From Bacillus sp. J37 (lineage in GTDB: Bacteria > Bacillota > Bacilli > Bacillales > Bacillaceae), in assembly GCF_000518865.1 (NCBI RefSeq), contig NZ_JAEK01000009.1, positions 109,524 through 173,523 of the forward strand: a stretch of 64,000 nucleotides of DNA, given 5' to 3'. Each line of letters begins with the position of its first letter. Position 1 is the first letter of the stretch. Positions 1 to 10,104 of this stretch are shown here, in pieces. The notes beneath the pieces are model-generated. The model had not been told where the DNA came from. It was given only the letters and a program-made list of their open reading frames with translations, and did no database searches. A program made the translations under genes and the position numbers.

Positions 1-1833
1 TATTTCAGCAATATTTGTTCTTCCTGTACCCCTAAATGATTCCTCCTGTGTTGTGCCAATTAGACTAACATATAAATCAACATCGTCTTCTTCCTCAAGC
101 TCTTCTTCGATCGCTGTTACTACTTTTGTGGTTTCTGATAAGGATGATCCATTTTCTAGTTCAACGTCAATTGTAAAAAACCCTTCATCAGTATTTGGTA
201 AAAATACTGTGCCAACTCTAGTTAAACCGTATACACTTCCTGCAAAAACGATGAACGTTATACATAACACAACGGTACGATTACGCAAAGACCATTTAAT
301 AGCATTGTCTAGAGAATGCATAAATGTAGACTCTCTACGAACCTTTTCTATGTTTTTGGAAGGGTTTCTTAATAATTGACCTGCAAGCATAGGCACGATT
401 GTTAAGGCAACAAATAAAGATGCAAACAAACTAAAAGCGATTGTTAAAGCAAACTCTGTAAAAAGATCACCGATAATACCTGTAATAAAGACGACAGGTA
501 TAAATACCGCAACAGTTGTTAAGGTAGAAGCAATAATTGCAGGACCAATTTCTTTTGCTCCTTGATATGCTGCCTCTTTTGGATTTTTCCCCATTGAGAG
601 ATGCCGATAAATATTTTCGATAACCACGATGGCATTGTCGACAAGCATCCCTATTCCAAGAGCTAACCCACCTAGAGTCATAATGTTTAACGTAAAATCC
701 GCAAAATACATGAGAACAAATGTCACAATAACAGAATATGGAATTGCCACTCCAATAATAAGAGGACTTTTTATGCTTTTCAAAAAAACAAAAAGAATAA
801 CCATGGCCAAAATTCCACCTATTATTAGGGTATTAAGCATATTTCCAATTGCTTGATCAACATATTCTCCTTGATCAAAAATGATATCTGCATTAATGGA
901 TTCATATTTCTCCTCAGAAAGGATATTTGTCAATTTCTCATGAAAGGCATCAGAAACTGAAGCTGTATTTGCATCAGATTGCTGTAAGATACTAACTAGC
1001 AAAGATGGATTTTGATTGGCACGTGTTATGGTATTAGACTCCTTTTTAGCCATTACAACATCCGCTATATCTCCAACCGTAATATTGTCGCCAGTTGCAG
1101 AATCTTTCTTCACAATTATACTTTTTAATATATCAATGGAATCGATTGTGCTGATAACTCTTGTTGTTAACTGTTTTCCGTCCGACACGACTGGATCTCC
1201 AGGTGTTGAGACAGAGTTAGCTCTAATTGTATCAACAATTTCTGATTGACTAAGTGAGTATTGTTCCAGCTTATGTTGATCAAGCTTTACACTTACTTCA
1301 TCCGTTTGTAACCCGGAAAGGTTAACACTTGCTACACCTTCCGTTTTACTAAATTCTTGTTCTAACTCCCCCGCTAAATTCTGAAGATGCTCTGTATCTT
1401 GTGATGACGATAGAGAAAGCTGTATGATTGGAAATTGAGAAGGATCAAATTTCAAAAATCTCGGCTTCCCTGCATCATCCGGTAAAGGTGCATCCTCCAT
1501 TCTTGTACGAATTTCATCTTGAATATCATCGATGTGTGTAGTCCAATTAAATTTCAAGATAACAAGACTTGCATTTTCCTGTGATGTGGACGTTATTGTG
1601 TCAATACCTTGAACAGTTGATAGTGTTTCTTCTAACGGTTTAGAGACTTCTTCTACCACTTCATTTGGATTAGCACCCTCATAATTGGTAACAACCACTC
1701 CGATAGGCGGGTTTATTTCCGGTATCAACTTTAACGGTATCTTTATCACTGATACAGTACCTAATATTACTACTAAAAGCATTGTTACGATGGTAAACAC
1801 AGGTCTATTAATTGAAAAATGGCTAATCTTCAT
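1..1833 (-). CDS. RND-family efflux transporter permease, partial (C-terminus outside window)
   Basis: Inner-membrane proton-driven exporter of the AcrB/SwrC type. The frame is open from the ATG at 1833 to the window edge, giving the first 611 residues. It begins MKISHFSINRPVF, a typical RND start with TM1, followed by the porter region and a TM2-TM6 block. The RND family motif GIGMLVDNAIVVIENIYRH lies near residues 390-415, and the loop after TM6 starts near residue 470. A GAGGGA ribosome binding site precedes the start. In Gram-positives such pumps work without an outer-membrane partner; B. subtilis SwrC exports surfactin. The MarR gene just upstream on the same strand probably controls it, although a terminator-like hairpin lies between them. 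The substrate cannot be read from the sequence. The family call is secure. Confidence 0.93.
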   Translation of the reverse strand, partial: MKISHFSINRPVFTIVTMLLVVILGTVSVIKIPLKLIPEINPPIGVVVTNYEGANPNEVVEEVSKPLEETLSTVQGIDTITSTSQENASLVILKFNWTTHIDDIQDEIRTRMEDAPLPDDAGKPRFLKFDPSQFPIIQLSLSSSQDTEHLQNLAGELEQEFSKTEGVASVNLSGLQTDEVSVKLDQHKLEQYSLSQSEIVDTIRANSVSTPGDPVVSDGKQLTTRVISTIDSIDILKSIIVKKDSATGDNITVGDIADVVMAKKESNTITRANQNPSLLVSILQQSDANTASVSDAFHEKLTNILSEEKYESINADIIFDQGEYVDQAIGNMLNTLIIGGILAMVILFVFLKSIKSPLIIGVAIPYSVIVTFVLMYFADFTLNIMTLGGLALGIGMLVDNAIVVIENIYRHLSMGKNPKEAAYQGAKEIGPAIIASTLTTVAVFIPVVFITGIIGDLFTEFALTIAFSLFASLFVALTIVPMLAGQLLRNPSKNIEKVRRESTFMHSLDNAIKWSLRNRTVVLCITFIVFAGSVYGLTRVGTVFLPNTDEGFFTIDVELENGSSLSETTKVVTAIEEELEEEDDVDLYVSLIGTTQEESFRGTGRTNIAEI

Positions 1834-2046
1834 CCGTTCCCTCACATTCCAACTGCTTTATGTACAACCCTTATGTTCTAATCAGCATTTAGGTAATAAT
1901 TTCTAGTTTTAACAAATTTAAATCAATCCATTCTTCTATTAACATAACATCCAAGCATTAAGCGGACATGAATGGAATTTTATTTCGACGCCTATCTTTT
2001 TATTAAGAACAGAACAAAAGCGTAAGCACCTTGGACTCCTAAGAAA

Positions 2047-2084
2047 CAAAAAAAAGAGTGACCATTAAATGATCGCTCTTTTAC
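2047..2084 (-). terminator. Intrinsic terminator after the marR gene
   Basis: On the minus strand AAAGAGCGATCA pairs with TGGTCACTCTTT and is followed by eight T. It lies between the MarR gene and the RND pump, so the pump either has its own promoter in 1834-2046 or depends on readthrough. Confidence 0.7.
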
Positions 2085-2117
2085 AGGTAAACGTTTACAA
2101 TCAAACATTTTAGTAAT

Positions 2118-2576
2118 CTACCTAAATAGTAAATGCTGGCTATGTACTCCAGCTTTCTTTAATAACGCTTTCAATTCTGCCTGTTCTTCAGCACTTAAAC
2201 CGGAAAATGCACGTGCTATCCGAATTGCATGAATCGGATAGATTTCATCTAAGTATGATTGGCCTTTATCAGTTAATTTCGCATAGATCGAACGTTTATC
2301 CTTTGGATCCTGTTCGCGATAAATGTAGCCGTTTTTTTCAAGCTTATCAATCACATACGTAACATTCCCACTAACTAACAGCAGCCTTGAACCAATTTGT
2401 TGCAGCTTTTGCGGACCTCTCGTAAACAATAATTCCAGAACAGCAAATTCTGTTGGATTAAACCCATGTTCCTTACTATCACGGATAGAATGCTCAGATA
2501 CACTTTTGAAAGCCCTTGCAAAAACTCGAAACAAATCTAATGCATTCTGTAATTCTTCTTCAGTAAATGATCTCAT
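2118..2576 (-). CDS. MarR-family transcriptional regulator
   Basis: DNA-binding repressor of 152 residues with a winged helix-turn-helix at about residues 40-115 (LQQIGSRLLLVSGNVTYVID, then wing DPKDKRSIYAKLTDKG). The start is taken at the ATG at 2576 because AAGAGGG sits 7 bases upstream; an ATG 30 bases earlier (2606) lacks a good site. It lies directly upstream of the RND pump on the same strand, so local control of that pump in response to a small ligand is the natural inference. The ligand is unknown. Confidence 0.9.
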   Translation of the reverse strand: MRSFTEEELQNALDLFRVFARAFKSVSEHSIRDSKEHGFNPTEFAVLELLFTRGPQKLQQIGSRLLLVSGNVTYVIDKLEKNGYIYREQDPKDKRSIYAKLTDKGQSYLDEIYPIHAIRIARAFSGLSAEEQAELKALLKKAGVHSQHLLFR

Positions 2577-2780
2577 CCCATCGCCCTCTTGTTTAAAATT
2601 AGCCAAAGTAAAATGATTATTAGGAATTTTGGGTGGAGCAAAATCCTAATAAAAAAGCCTAATAGTATAAAAAAACAGAACTCCTTTTTCATTTTACTAT
2701 TATTTAACCTAAATTTGAAGGTTTTAAATAAGAAAAGTATGTAATTATAATAATAGGCAGACAGAAATGAGGTTAAAGCC

Positions 2781-3521
2781 ATGTACAAGGAGATACAAAA
2801 TATCTTATATAAAATAGAAAAACAAAAAAAAATACACATTTTATTCGCTTGTGAATCAGGAAGTAGAGCATGGAATTTACATGAAAAGAAAAGCGATTAT
2901 GATATTAGATTCATTTATAAGCATGAAAAAGATTGGTATTTGCAATTATATGAAGGTCGAGATGTAATAGAAAGTTCGTTTAATTGCTTTGAGGTTGTTG
3001 GATGGGATCTCAAGAAGACCTTGCGATTACTGAATAAATCAAACCCTACTCTTATGGAATGGCTTTATTCACCTATCATTTATCGAAACAATTTAATGTT
3101 TACCGAAAAATTAAAAAGCTTAGCTAGTCAATCGTTTTCACCTTATTCTGTACTTCATCATTATCTTAGTATGGCTAAAAAAAATTACATACGTTTAAAA
3201 CAAGCTGACAATTGTACAGCTAAAATGTATTTGTCCGTCCTAAAACCTTTGCAACTTTGTTATTGGATTATTGAAAAAGATGATTTTCCACCTATCGGCT
3301 TACACATTTTTCATACGAGTCACGTCACCCCAGTTATTGAAGGGGAAATGAAAAAAGTCATTCTTCAGAAACAATCGGGACAAAACTTCACCTCCAAAAC
3401 CCTGCTGCATTATATTGAATTAAGCATAAAAACACTAGGAGAATTTGCAAAAGAAGGCCGAAAAAATGATACAAACATATCGAAGGAATTAACTGATTTT
3501 TTCATTAGGATGATCAATTAA
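2781..3521 (+). CDS. ycgL: YcgL-like nucleotidyltransferase family protein
   Basis: 246-residue protein of the polymerase-beta-type nucleotidyltransferase superfamily (RlaP/YcgL branch). The GS motif with its two acidic residues is visible near residues 27-45 as ESGSRAWNLHEKKSDYDIRF. The rest is helical, with a region resembling the usual C-terminal substrate domain. Family members are predicted to add nucleotides to RNA or another acceptor, but the B. subtilis protein has no firm function. The gene is monocistronic and divergent from marR. Family confidence is high and function is open. Confidence 0.8.
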   Translation: MYKEIQNILYKIEKQKKIHILFACESGSRAWNLHEKKSDYDIRFIYKHEKDWYLQLYEGRDVIESSFNCFEVVGWDLKKTLRLLNKSNPTLMEWLYSPIIYRNNLMFTEKLKSLASQSFSPYSVLHHYLSMAKKNYIRLKQADNCTAKMYLSVLKPLQLCYWIIEKDDFPPIGLHIFHTSHVTPVIEGEMKKVILQKQSGQNFTSKTLLHYIELSIKTLGEFAKEGRKNDTNISKELTDFFIRMIN

Positions 3522-3524
3522 GGA

Positions 3525-3550
3525 AAGGACTCCACCTAATAAGGAGTCCT
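3525..3550. terminator. Convergent hairpin between ycgL and the fbpA-like gene
   Basis: AAGGACTCC pairs with GGAGTCCT across a 9-base loop. The T-rich flank is better on the minus strand, but the hairpin sits between convergent genes and could serve both. Confidence 0.55.
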
Positions 3551-3732
3551 CAGGTTGTAGAAGCCTTTCTCTTTACCTTTGGGATGTTGTGATAAAAATA
3601 ATTATACTCATTTTTCAATTCGGTTAATGTCATTTTCTTCATTACCTGGCTATTATAAACGCCAATTGCCAGCAGTTTTTGTGAATAATAATTTCTTTGC
3701 TCCTCAAGTGCAGTTTGTAACATTTTGCTCAT
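3550..3732 (-). CDS. Small basic protein, FbpA-like (Fur-regulated basic protein family)
   Basis: 60-residue protein beginning MSKMLQTALEEQRNYYSQKL. Its layout, an N-terminal helix with EEQRNYY, then LLAIGVY, then LTELKNEYNYFY, resembles the FbpA family, small proteins linked to the FsrA iron-sparing response in Bacillus. The start is set at 3732 because GGAG lies 9 bases upstream; an ATG at 3747 has no ribosome binding site. No convincing Fur box was seen in the upstream 100 bases, so iron control is not supported here. The family call rests on pattern memory and needs a profile search. Confidence 0.6.
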   Translation of the reverse strand: MSKMLQTALEEQRNYYSQKLLAIGVYNSQVMKKMTLTELKNEYNYFYHNIPKVKRKASTT

Positions 3733-3845
3733 AGCACTCAACTCCATTTTATTTTTTACATATTTAAATTTACCTCAAAATTGTTATGCGACAGTTAACG
3801 CAATGTTAAGATTTTCTTTAAAGATATTAAGATTGTATTAAGTAA

Positions 3846-4050
3846 GACATCCATCAGCTTGGATGTTCTCATCTCCACTGCTGGTTAACGAGACTTATCA
3901 CGCTCAAAAAGTCACATCTTTATGTCTAGCCTGTCTTGGACTTCCTGTCCAAGACGGATCTTTACGGGCAAGTTACCTCCCACTTCACTTCTTTGCTTCA
4001 CTCGAATCTCTCATAAAGAATTTTACTGCCCATTAAGGTGGGGTAAATTT
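3846..4050. repeat. Structured non-coding segment, possible IS200/IS605-type remnant or ncRNA
   Basis: This 205-base stretch fills most of the 3733-4108 gap and codes for nothing long. It holds several hairpins: CATCCA/TGGATG at 3848-3865, a perfect 9-bp stem GTCTTGGAC/GTCCAAGAC with a 5-base loop at 3933-3955, and longer pairings of TTCTTT with AAAGAA and GGGCA with TGCCC up to about 4035. Its base composition is more GC-rich than the flanks. On the minus strand the end hairpin and layout recall the right end and guide-RNA region of TnpB elements, but no tnpB coding remnant is present. Identity is uncertain. Confidence 0.4.
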
Positions 4051-4108
4051 GATTAAATTTTCAAAACTTTGTCGAGAATAGTTTCAATAACACATGGAGT
4101 TGAAACGA

Positions 4109-4390
4109 ATGACAATTAAAGTGATTGCTTTGAAACAACATCTTTCTCAAACAAAGGTTTATTATCTTAATTTAACTGAACCAAAAAACCAACAACTATA
4201 TATGATGATTTTTGAAAAAGGAGAATTTTTGACTTTAACCTCCTACAATACACGTAAAGATCAATACGAAGAGGTTACTTCTTTATTCCCGAAATCCTTC
4301 CTTCAAAACCTTACAGAACATATCTATTTTCAAATAAATAGTAAGTCCTATAAGGATGAAGAAGACCCACATAGAAAATCTATCCTCTAA
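4109..4390 (+). CDS. Hypothetical protein, 93 aa
   Basis: I do not recognise this protein. It reads MTIKVIALKQHLSQ, then alternating polar and hydrophobic residues suggesting a small alpha/beta fold, with a charged tail ending DPHRKSIL. There is no signal peptide or membrane segment. The start is placed at the ATG at 4109 because GGAG lies about 9 bases upstream; the in-frame ATG at 4094 has no ribosome binding site. It stands alone between the structured segment and tnrA, on the same strand as tnrA. Confidence 0.6.
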   Translation: MTIKVIALKQHLSQTKVYYLNLTEPKNQQLYMMIFEKGEFLTLTSYNTRKDQYEEVTSLFPKSFLQNLTEHIYFQINSKSYKDEEDPHRKSIL

Positions 4391-4495
4391 TGTTAACAAT
4401 TCTTAACTAAGCATATGCTCTTTTACCTCGAACTATGTTTCATTCACTCCTACCGTAAAAAAACCTCACATCTTTTTTATAAAAGTATATTTCTA

Positions 4496-4512
4496 TGTTA
4501 GAATTTCTTACA
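4496..4512 (+). promoter_or_regulatory. TnrA/GlnR box upstream of tnrA
   Basis: TGTTAGAATTTCTTACA fits the TnrA/GlnR consensus TGTNANAWWWTNTNACA at every fixed position. It lies 67 bases before the tnrA start. B. subtilis tnrA is autoactivated, so self-regulation during nitrogen limitation is the likely role. Confidence 0.8.
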
Positions 4513-4578
4513 CAAAAGAAGTCATTAAAGACATAACAGGATATACTTGTAAAAAGAAATGTTTAAGGGGTGGAGATA

Positions 4579-4917
4579 TTGAATCATCAAGACCGCTCTT
4601 ATAAGGATAAAAAGGTGATTTCAATAGGAACAGTAAGCGAACTAACCGGATTAACTTTGAGACAAATTCGTTATTATGAAGAAAGAAAATTAATTGCCCC
4701 GTATCGAAATGATCGTGGTACACGAAAATATTCGTTTTCCGACATTGAAACATTGATGGACATTGCTGATAAACGAGAGGATGGTGTACAAACAACAGAG
4801 ATCTTAAAGGAAATGCGTTTAAAAGAAAGGAAAAGGGAAAGTGAAGCAGATGTTCGGAAAAAGATGCTTCAAGGTCAATTAAATGCACAATTCAGATATG
4901 GACGTGGAGGACATTGA
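4579..4917 (+). CDS. tnrA: Global nitrogen regulator TnrA (MerR family)
   Basis: 112-residue MerR-type regulator nearly collinear with B. subtilis TnrA. The N-terminal winged helix includes ISIGTVSELTGLTLRQIRYY, then EERKLIAPYRNDRGTRKYSF, and the C-terminus carries the RKKMLQGQLNAQFR segment that in TnrA contacts feedback-inhibited glutamine synthetase. TnrA activates or represses nitrogen genes under nitrogen limitation. A TTG start at 4579 is preferred because AAGGGG ends 8 bases upstream; a GTG at 4570 is the alternative. A perfect TnrA box lies upstream. The lack of a nearby glnA distinguishes it from GlnR, as does the short C-terminus. Confidence 0.92.
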   Translation: MNHQDRSYKDKKVISIGTVSELTGLTLRQIRYYEERKLIAPYRNDRGTRKYSFSDIETLMDIADKREDGVQTTEILKEMRLKERKRESEADVRKKMLQGQLNAQFRYGRGGH

Positions 4918-5293
4918 TTACAATTGGCTTCCCACATAGATATACAGGAGAAATCCTTGTTTTTTCTTATAGGATCATCCTTAAAAAGGTGATGATTTTA
5001 GTAATAGTAAAATAGACGCTACAGCAATTTATCAACCTCCTGTAGCGTTTATATATATTCATTCCCACTTTACAGGACATTTCCTCTATACACATTCCCC
5101 CTCCCCCTCACCTTCTACTCCCCAACACAAGAACTGTATCCCACTTACTTTTTAGGTTCTAAGTATAGTATTTCGACTTTTTTTTTGCGATAATAGGAAA
5201 AAAACACAGTAATCTATTTACTTTTTTAAATATTAACAGATAATAAAGGTACTAGGTTCATTTTACCTAGATGTATACTGTGAGGTGTTCATT
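4918..5293. other. 376-base gap with no gene seen
   Basis: Apart from the hairpin listed at 5016-5048, the gap has a pyrimidine-rich tract at about 5085-5125 and AT-rich sequence before the Spo0E-like gene. No coding frame with a ribosome binding site was found. Confidence 0.6.
5016..5050 (+). terminator. Possible terminator downstream of tnrA
   Basis: ACGCTACAG pairs perfectly with CTGTAGCGT across a 15-base loop, followed by TTATATAT. The T tract is weak and the hairpin is about 100 bases past the tnrA stop. Confidence 0.45.
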
Positions 5294-5467
5294 GTGAAAA
5301 CACTAGATACCCTAATAGAAGAATATCGAAACAAAATGTTTTTGATTGCCAGAGAAAATGGTTTAAATTCACATCGAACATTAATTGCAAGTCAATACTT
5401 AGATGAATTATTGACTATAAAAATGACTGAATGTAAAACTACAAGTAAGCAAATAGAAAAATATTAG
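5294..5467 (+). CDS. Spo0E-family aspartyl-phosphate phosphatase
   Basis: 57-residue member of the Spo0E/YnzD/YisI family, small helical-hairpin phosphatases that dephosphorylate Spo0A~P and so delay sporulation. The signature is visible: LIEEYRNKMFLIARENGLNS, then TLIASQYLDELL, including the SQ-LD residues of the family. The GTG start at 5294 is chosen because GAGGTG ends 6 bases upstream. It is a single gene followed by a strong terminator. Which member of the family it matches cannot be said. Confidence 0.85.
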   Translation: MKTLDTLIEEYRNKMFLIARENGLNSHRTLIASQYLDELLTIKMTECKTTSKQIEKY

Positions 5468-5488
5468 TAATCATATGAAATAAGCAGG

Positions 5489-5523
5489 AAATACATCAAT
5501 GGGAAACCTTGATGTATTTTTTA
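5489..5523 (+). terminator. Intrinsic terminator of the spo0E-like gene
   Basis: AAATACATCAA pairs with TTGATGTATTT across a 9-base loop, followed by a run of T. Confidence 0.85.
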
Positions 5524-5599
5524 TCCTATCAGAAATCAGGATTTAGTCCCCCCCATCATTCCAGCTCGAATTTAGAATTTTATAAGGGAAGTGATATCA

Positions 5600-6256
5600 T
5601 TGGATCGAGAAATTGTTTGGTTAAGTAAAGGAACACCCTCTACTCTTACTTATAAAGGAAAAGAATTCAAGTCAGGTATCGCAAAACATCAAGTAAATGA
5701 ATTAAAGGTCATGTCAAATGGAATTATCGGTGATGATGTTGAAAATCATGATTTTCATGGTGGTTCTGAACGGGTGATTTGCGTATATGCATTTGAACAT
5801 TATGGGTTTTGGGAACAGCTTTATCAAACTACGCTACCCAAAGCAGCATTTGGTGAAAACCTTACATTAACTGGAATGACAGAAAAAGATGTATGTGTTG
5901 GTGATATTTTTCAAATCGGTGATGCAGTTGTTCAGGTTTCTCAGGGAAGATTCCCATGCTCTACTATTAATAAATACACAAACATTCACACCCTTTTAAA
6001 TAAAATTGTTGAACACGGCCACACAGGTTATTTTTTTCGCGTGTTAGAAGAAGGAGTAATTCATTCTAACTCCTCTATCAAATTACTGGAAAAACATTCA
6101 GAGGAAATATCAATTAGCACCATCCATCATACTTATTTTCATGAAAAAAATAATATTAAAAGAATTGAAAAAATCTTATCATTAGATGTTCTTTCTGAGG
6201 AATGGCTGGTTCGAATGAAGAAATTACATAAATCGCTAGTAGAAAAGTCCCTTTAA
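5600..6256 (+). CDS. MOSC-domain protein (YflK/YiiM-like)
   Basis: 218-residue MOSC-domain protein, the fold of the C-terminal domain of molybdenum cofactor sulfurases and of YiiM/YcbX proteins, which handle molybdopterin-linked sulfur or detoxify N-hydroxylated compounds. Visible family marks are the DFHGGSERVICVY segment, GENLTLTGM, and the SQGRFPCSTINKY loop with the conserved cysteine. The start is probably the TTG at 5600, with a GAAGTGAT site just upstream; a GTG at 5591 is also possible. It stands alone between the spo0E-like gene and thiC. A molybdopterin oxidoreductase (yoaE) is also in the window but far away. Confidence 0.82.
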   Translation: MDREIVWLSKGTPSTLTYKGKEFKSGIAKHQVNELKVMSNGIIGDDVENHDFHGGSERVICVYAFEHYGFWEQLYQTTLPKAAFGENLTLTGMTEKDVCVGDIFQIGDAVVQVSQGRFPCSTINKYTNIHTLLNKIVEHGHTGYFFRVLEEGVIHSNSSIKLLEKHSEEISISTIHHTYFHEKNNIKRIEKILSLDVLSEEWLVRMKKLHKSLVEKSL

Positions 6257-6316
6257 CCTATAAAATAGACGCAAAATGCTGTCTATCGTTCAAACTTACT
6301 AACAAAGTTCAAAAAA

Positions 6317-6360
6317 ATGCAGGCTTTCACTCATTTATGAGAGAAAGCCTGCATGTGTTT
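6317..6360 (+). terminator. Strong hairpin downstream of the MOSC gene
   Basis: ATGCAGGCTTTC pairs with GAAAGCCTGCAT (12 bp, 14-base loop). The + strand tail is GTGTTT, while seven A precede the stem, so it would also terminate minus-strand transcripts. Confidence 0.65.
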
Positions 6361-6451
6361 CAAAACATTCAGATAGTACAAAAGATTCTGTTGACTTACC
6401 TCTCTACTGTGATATGATTAATCTTGTTTAAAATCAAATTACCATTATCTA

Positions 6452-6548
6452 CTAGGGGAGTCCATTAGCCTGGACTGAGAGAAGAACGCGTTTGAAGTTC
6501 TTTGACCCTTTGAACCTGATCTGGATGATACCAGCGTAGGGAAGTGGG
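6452..6548 (+). ncRNA. TPP riboswitch (THI element) of thiC
   Basis: The conserved THI-box segments are present: CTAGGGGAG at the 5' side, CTGAGAGAAG, GACCCTTTGAACCTGATCTGG, and the closing TACCAGCGTAGGGAAG. It precedes a terminator at 6608-6639 and thiC at 6687. TPP binding is expected to promote termination or block expression of thiC. Confidence 0.97.
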
Positions 6549-6607
6549 AATAGACTAAAAAAGGGTTTTCTATGCACCCCTTTTTATTATTTTTCCTACA
6601 TCTACCG

Positions 6608-6642
6608 AACGGGTTCTGAATTTCAGAACCCGTTTTTTTATT
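6608..6642 (+). terminator. Riboswitch-linked terminator before thiC
   Basis: AACGGGTTCTGA pairs with TCAGAACCCGTT followed by seven T. Its place between the TPP aptamer and thiC makes it the expression platform. Confidence 0.88.
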
Positions 6643-6686
6643 CTTCCGTTTCAATCAAGTAGATGAATTTCTAGGAGGAGATTTAG

Positions 6687-8438
<1,752 letters not shown>

Positions 8439-8445
8439 ACATGTT

Positions 8446-8482
8446 AGGGATTTATCCGCTTGGCTAAATCCCTTCCTTCTTT
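8446..8482 (+). terminator. Terminator of thiC
   Basis: AGGGATTTA pairs with TAAATCCCT, followed by a T-rich run. It lies 8 bases past the thiC stop. Confidence 0.75.
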
Positions 8483-8488
8483 ATCCTT

Positions 8489-8923
8489 TTAGCAATTTTC
8501 TAAAAAATGTCTGAAAAATGGATCCATTCCAACTATATCAAGCGTTCGACCAGAAAACGTGTGATCATGTTTCGGACGTTCACTATTCCCATACAATACA
8601 CCACCATACTGTGATAAGACAGCCTCATCATAATTATAATATGTACGGCTCTCGAACAAATGATAGTGTCCACCATTTTCTAATGGTATTGCAGGACCCG
8701 TTTCTCCATAAAAGCGGTGATAATGGTTATTCGAACTCATCGTCACACCTCTCAAGTAATGCCGATGACGATCAAAGCTATTTCCATTTACAGTTAATGT
8801 AAATCCCTTTAATAGATGGTCATGCTCTTTCGATACCGATGTTTTCACTTCAAAACGATGTGCGTGATGGGGCTTAACTGCACCTATTTGCATCAAATGA
8901 ATCAACTCCTTTTTTGTGTTCAT
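8489..8923 (-). CDS. YmaF-family histidine-rich protein
   Basis: 144-residue protein with repeated His-containing units: KPHHAHRFE, EHDHLLKG, DRHRHYLRG, NNHYHRF, GGHYHLF and KHDHTFSG. This H-x-H-F/Y repeat plan is that of the YmaF family (B. subtilis YmaF), of unknown function. The spacing suggests a repeating beta structure with clustered histidines that could bind metal, which is inference. There is no signal peptide. It is convergent with thiC and upstream of nothing obvious; the neighbouring gerA operon is on the same strand but ends before it. Confidence 0.82.
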   Translation of the reverse strand: MNTKKELIHLMQIGAVKPHHAHRFEVKTSVSKEHDHLLKGFTLTVNGNSFDRHRHYLRGVTMSSNNHYHRFYGETGPAIPLENGGHYHLFESRTYYNYDEAVLSQYGGVLYGNSERPKHDHTFSGRTLDIVGMDPFFRHFLENC

Positions 8924-8991
8924 TTCTTCATATGAAGTAATAACAAAATGAGTAAGTTGTCCATACTGTTCATTTCAAATAAATTATACTG

Positions 8992-10104
8992 TTATTCCGG
9001 ATATCCTTCTTGGTTCTGAATGATTCCAACATTTTTCATTTTCACTTGTGTATTCACCTTTATATCAGCTAATGGATAAATACGTTCCCAGTCCTCCATC
9101 TTTGCGGATTCCTTTCCTGTATGTAATGCGCGGTACCTTAATCCAAACCCGACTGGATCAACTTTTTCCTTTTGAAATAAACGTATTATATCTTCCATTT
9201 GACTTGTTACTTCTTTTTCGATATTTTTTTCATATTCCATTTTTTTCTGATCATCTAACACATCAAAAGATTCTTCTACGACTCCGCTTATTTTAATATC
9301 AATTTCTATGTTTGTTGTCTTATTTTCAGATTGAATTTCATATGTAGTTCGAACCTGATCAGTCGAGAAAACAAAATATGGTGCTTGATTTTCTTTTTCT
9401 ACTTTTATTTCTGTTTTTGATGTATTATTGGTGATCATATTAAAGTACTTTGTTTGTTCCCCTTCCAATAGTAGAACTTGTTTTGCATCAGAAAAAACAG
9501 CTAACCGGTTTGTTGAAAAATTTTGCTCACCCGCATCAATAATTGGTAATATCGGATCAATTCCCCGTTCATTACGAAGTCTTATTAATTTATATAAATA
9601 AACAGAACTAATATATGGCGTTTCTGTGCCTTCATGTCCAAATGTTAAAAACAAAGAATTTGAAGGAAGTCTTTCCCCCATAGGTTTTGCTTCAAGGATT
9701 TTTTTTGCACTGGGACTCCCGATAGCCGTCCATGCGATTTCTTGTATATCTCTTCTTCTGCTAAACCAATCTACAATATTCGATAAATCTTCTTTCACTA
9801 ACGAACTACCGAATATAATCATCTTGGCATGACCAAAGTCAAGTTCCTTATCAACTTTGGATTTTATCATTCTAACAGCTTCAGATACCGTTTGTGCTGA
9901 TTCAGTCAAAATCTCAGCTTCATTGCTTCCTGTTTTCACATCACTGCTTGGAACTGCTAGTTTTAAGGATATTTCATACATATCGTTTTGACCTTTATCT
10001 ACACCTATCGAAACGACAAAATATCTCTTGTCGATATCTTTGTAACCGCAACCCGAAAAAAAGAAGATAGAACATGACATAAACCATACTAGTACTTTTT
10101 TCAT
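8992..10104 (-). CDS. Ger(x)C-family spore germination lipoprotein (GerAC type)
   Basis: C subunit of a GerA-type germinant receptor, a lipoprotein on the outer face of the spore inner membrane. 370 residues from the ATG at 10104, giving a lipobox signal MKKVLVWFMSCSIFFFSGC. The family segments GYKDIDKRYFVVSIGVDKG and FGHAKMIIFGSSLVKEDL are visible. Its ATG overlaps the stop of the B subunit gene (ATGA), showing translational coupling. An upstream in-frame start would add 28 residues without a signal. Full length for the family (about 370-400). Confidence 0.95.
   Translation of the reverse strand: MKKVLVWFMSCSIFFFSGCGYKDIDKRYFVVSIGVDKGQNDMYEISLKLAVPSSDVKTGSNEAEILTESAQTVSEAVRMIKSKVDKELDFGHAKMIIFGSSLVKEDLSNIVDWFSRRRDIQEIAWTAIGSPSAKKILEAKPMGERLPSNSLFLTFGHEGTETPYISSVYLYKLIRLRNERGIDPILPIIDAGEQNFSTNRLAVFSDAKQVLLLEGEQTKYFNMITNNTSKTEIKVEKENQAPYFVFSTDQVRTTYEIQSENKTTNIEIDIKISGVVEESFDVLDDQKKMEYEKNIEKEVTSQMEDIIRLFQKEKVDPVGFGLRYRALHTGKESAKMEDWERIYPLADIKVNTQVKMKNVGIIQNQEGYPE

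Noticed and set aside
3733..3830. Fur box expected upstream of the FbpA-like gene
   Set aside because: No sequence close to TGATAATNATTATCA was found there.
4508..4888. 126-codon minus-strand frame opposite tnrA
   Set aside because: Fully antisense to a well-supported tnrA, with no ribosome binding site.
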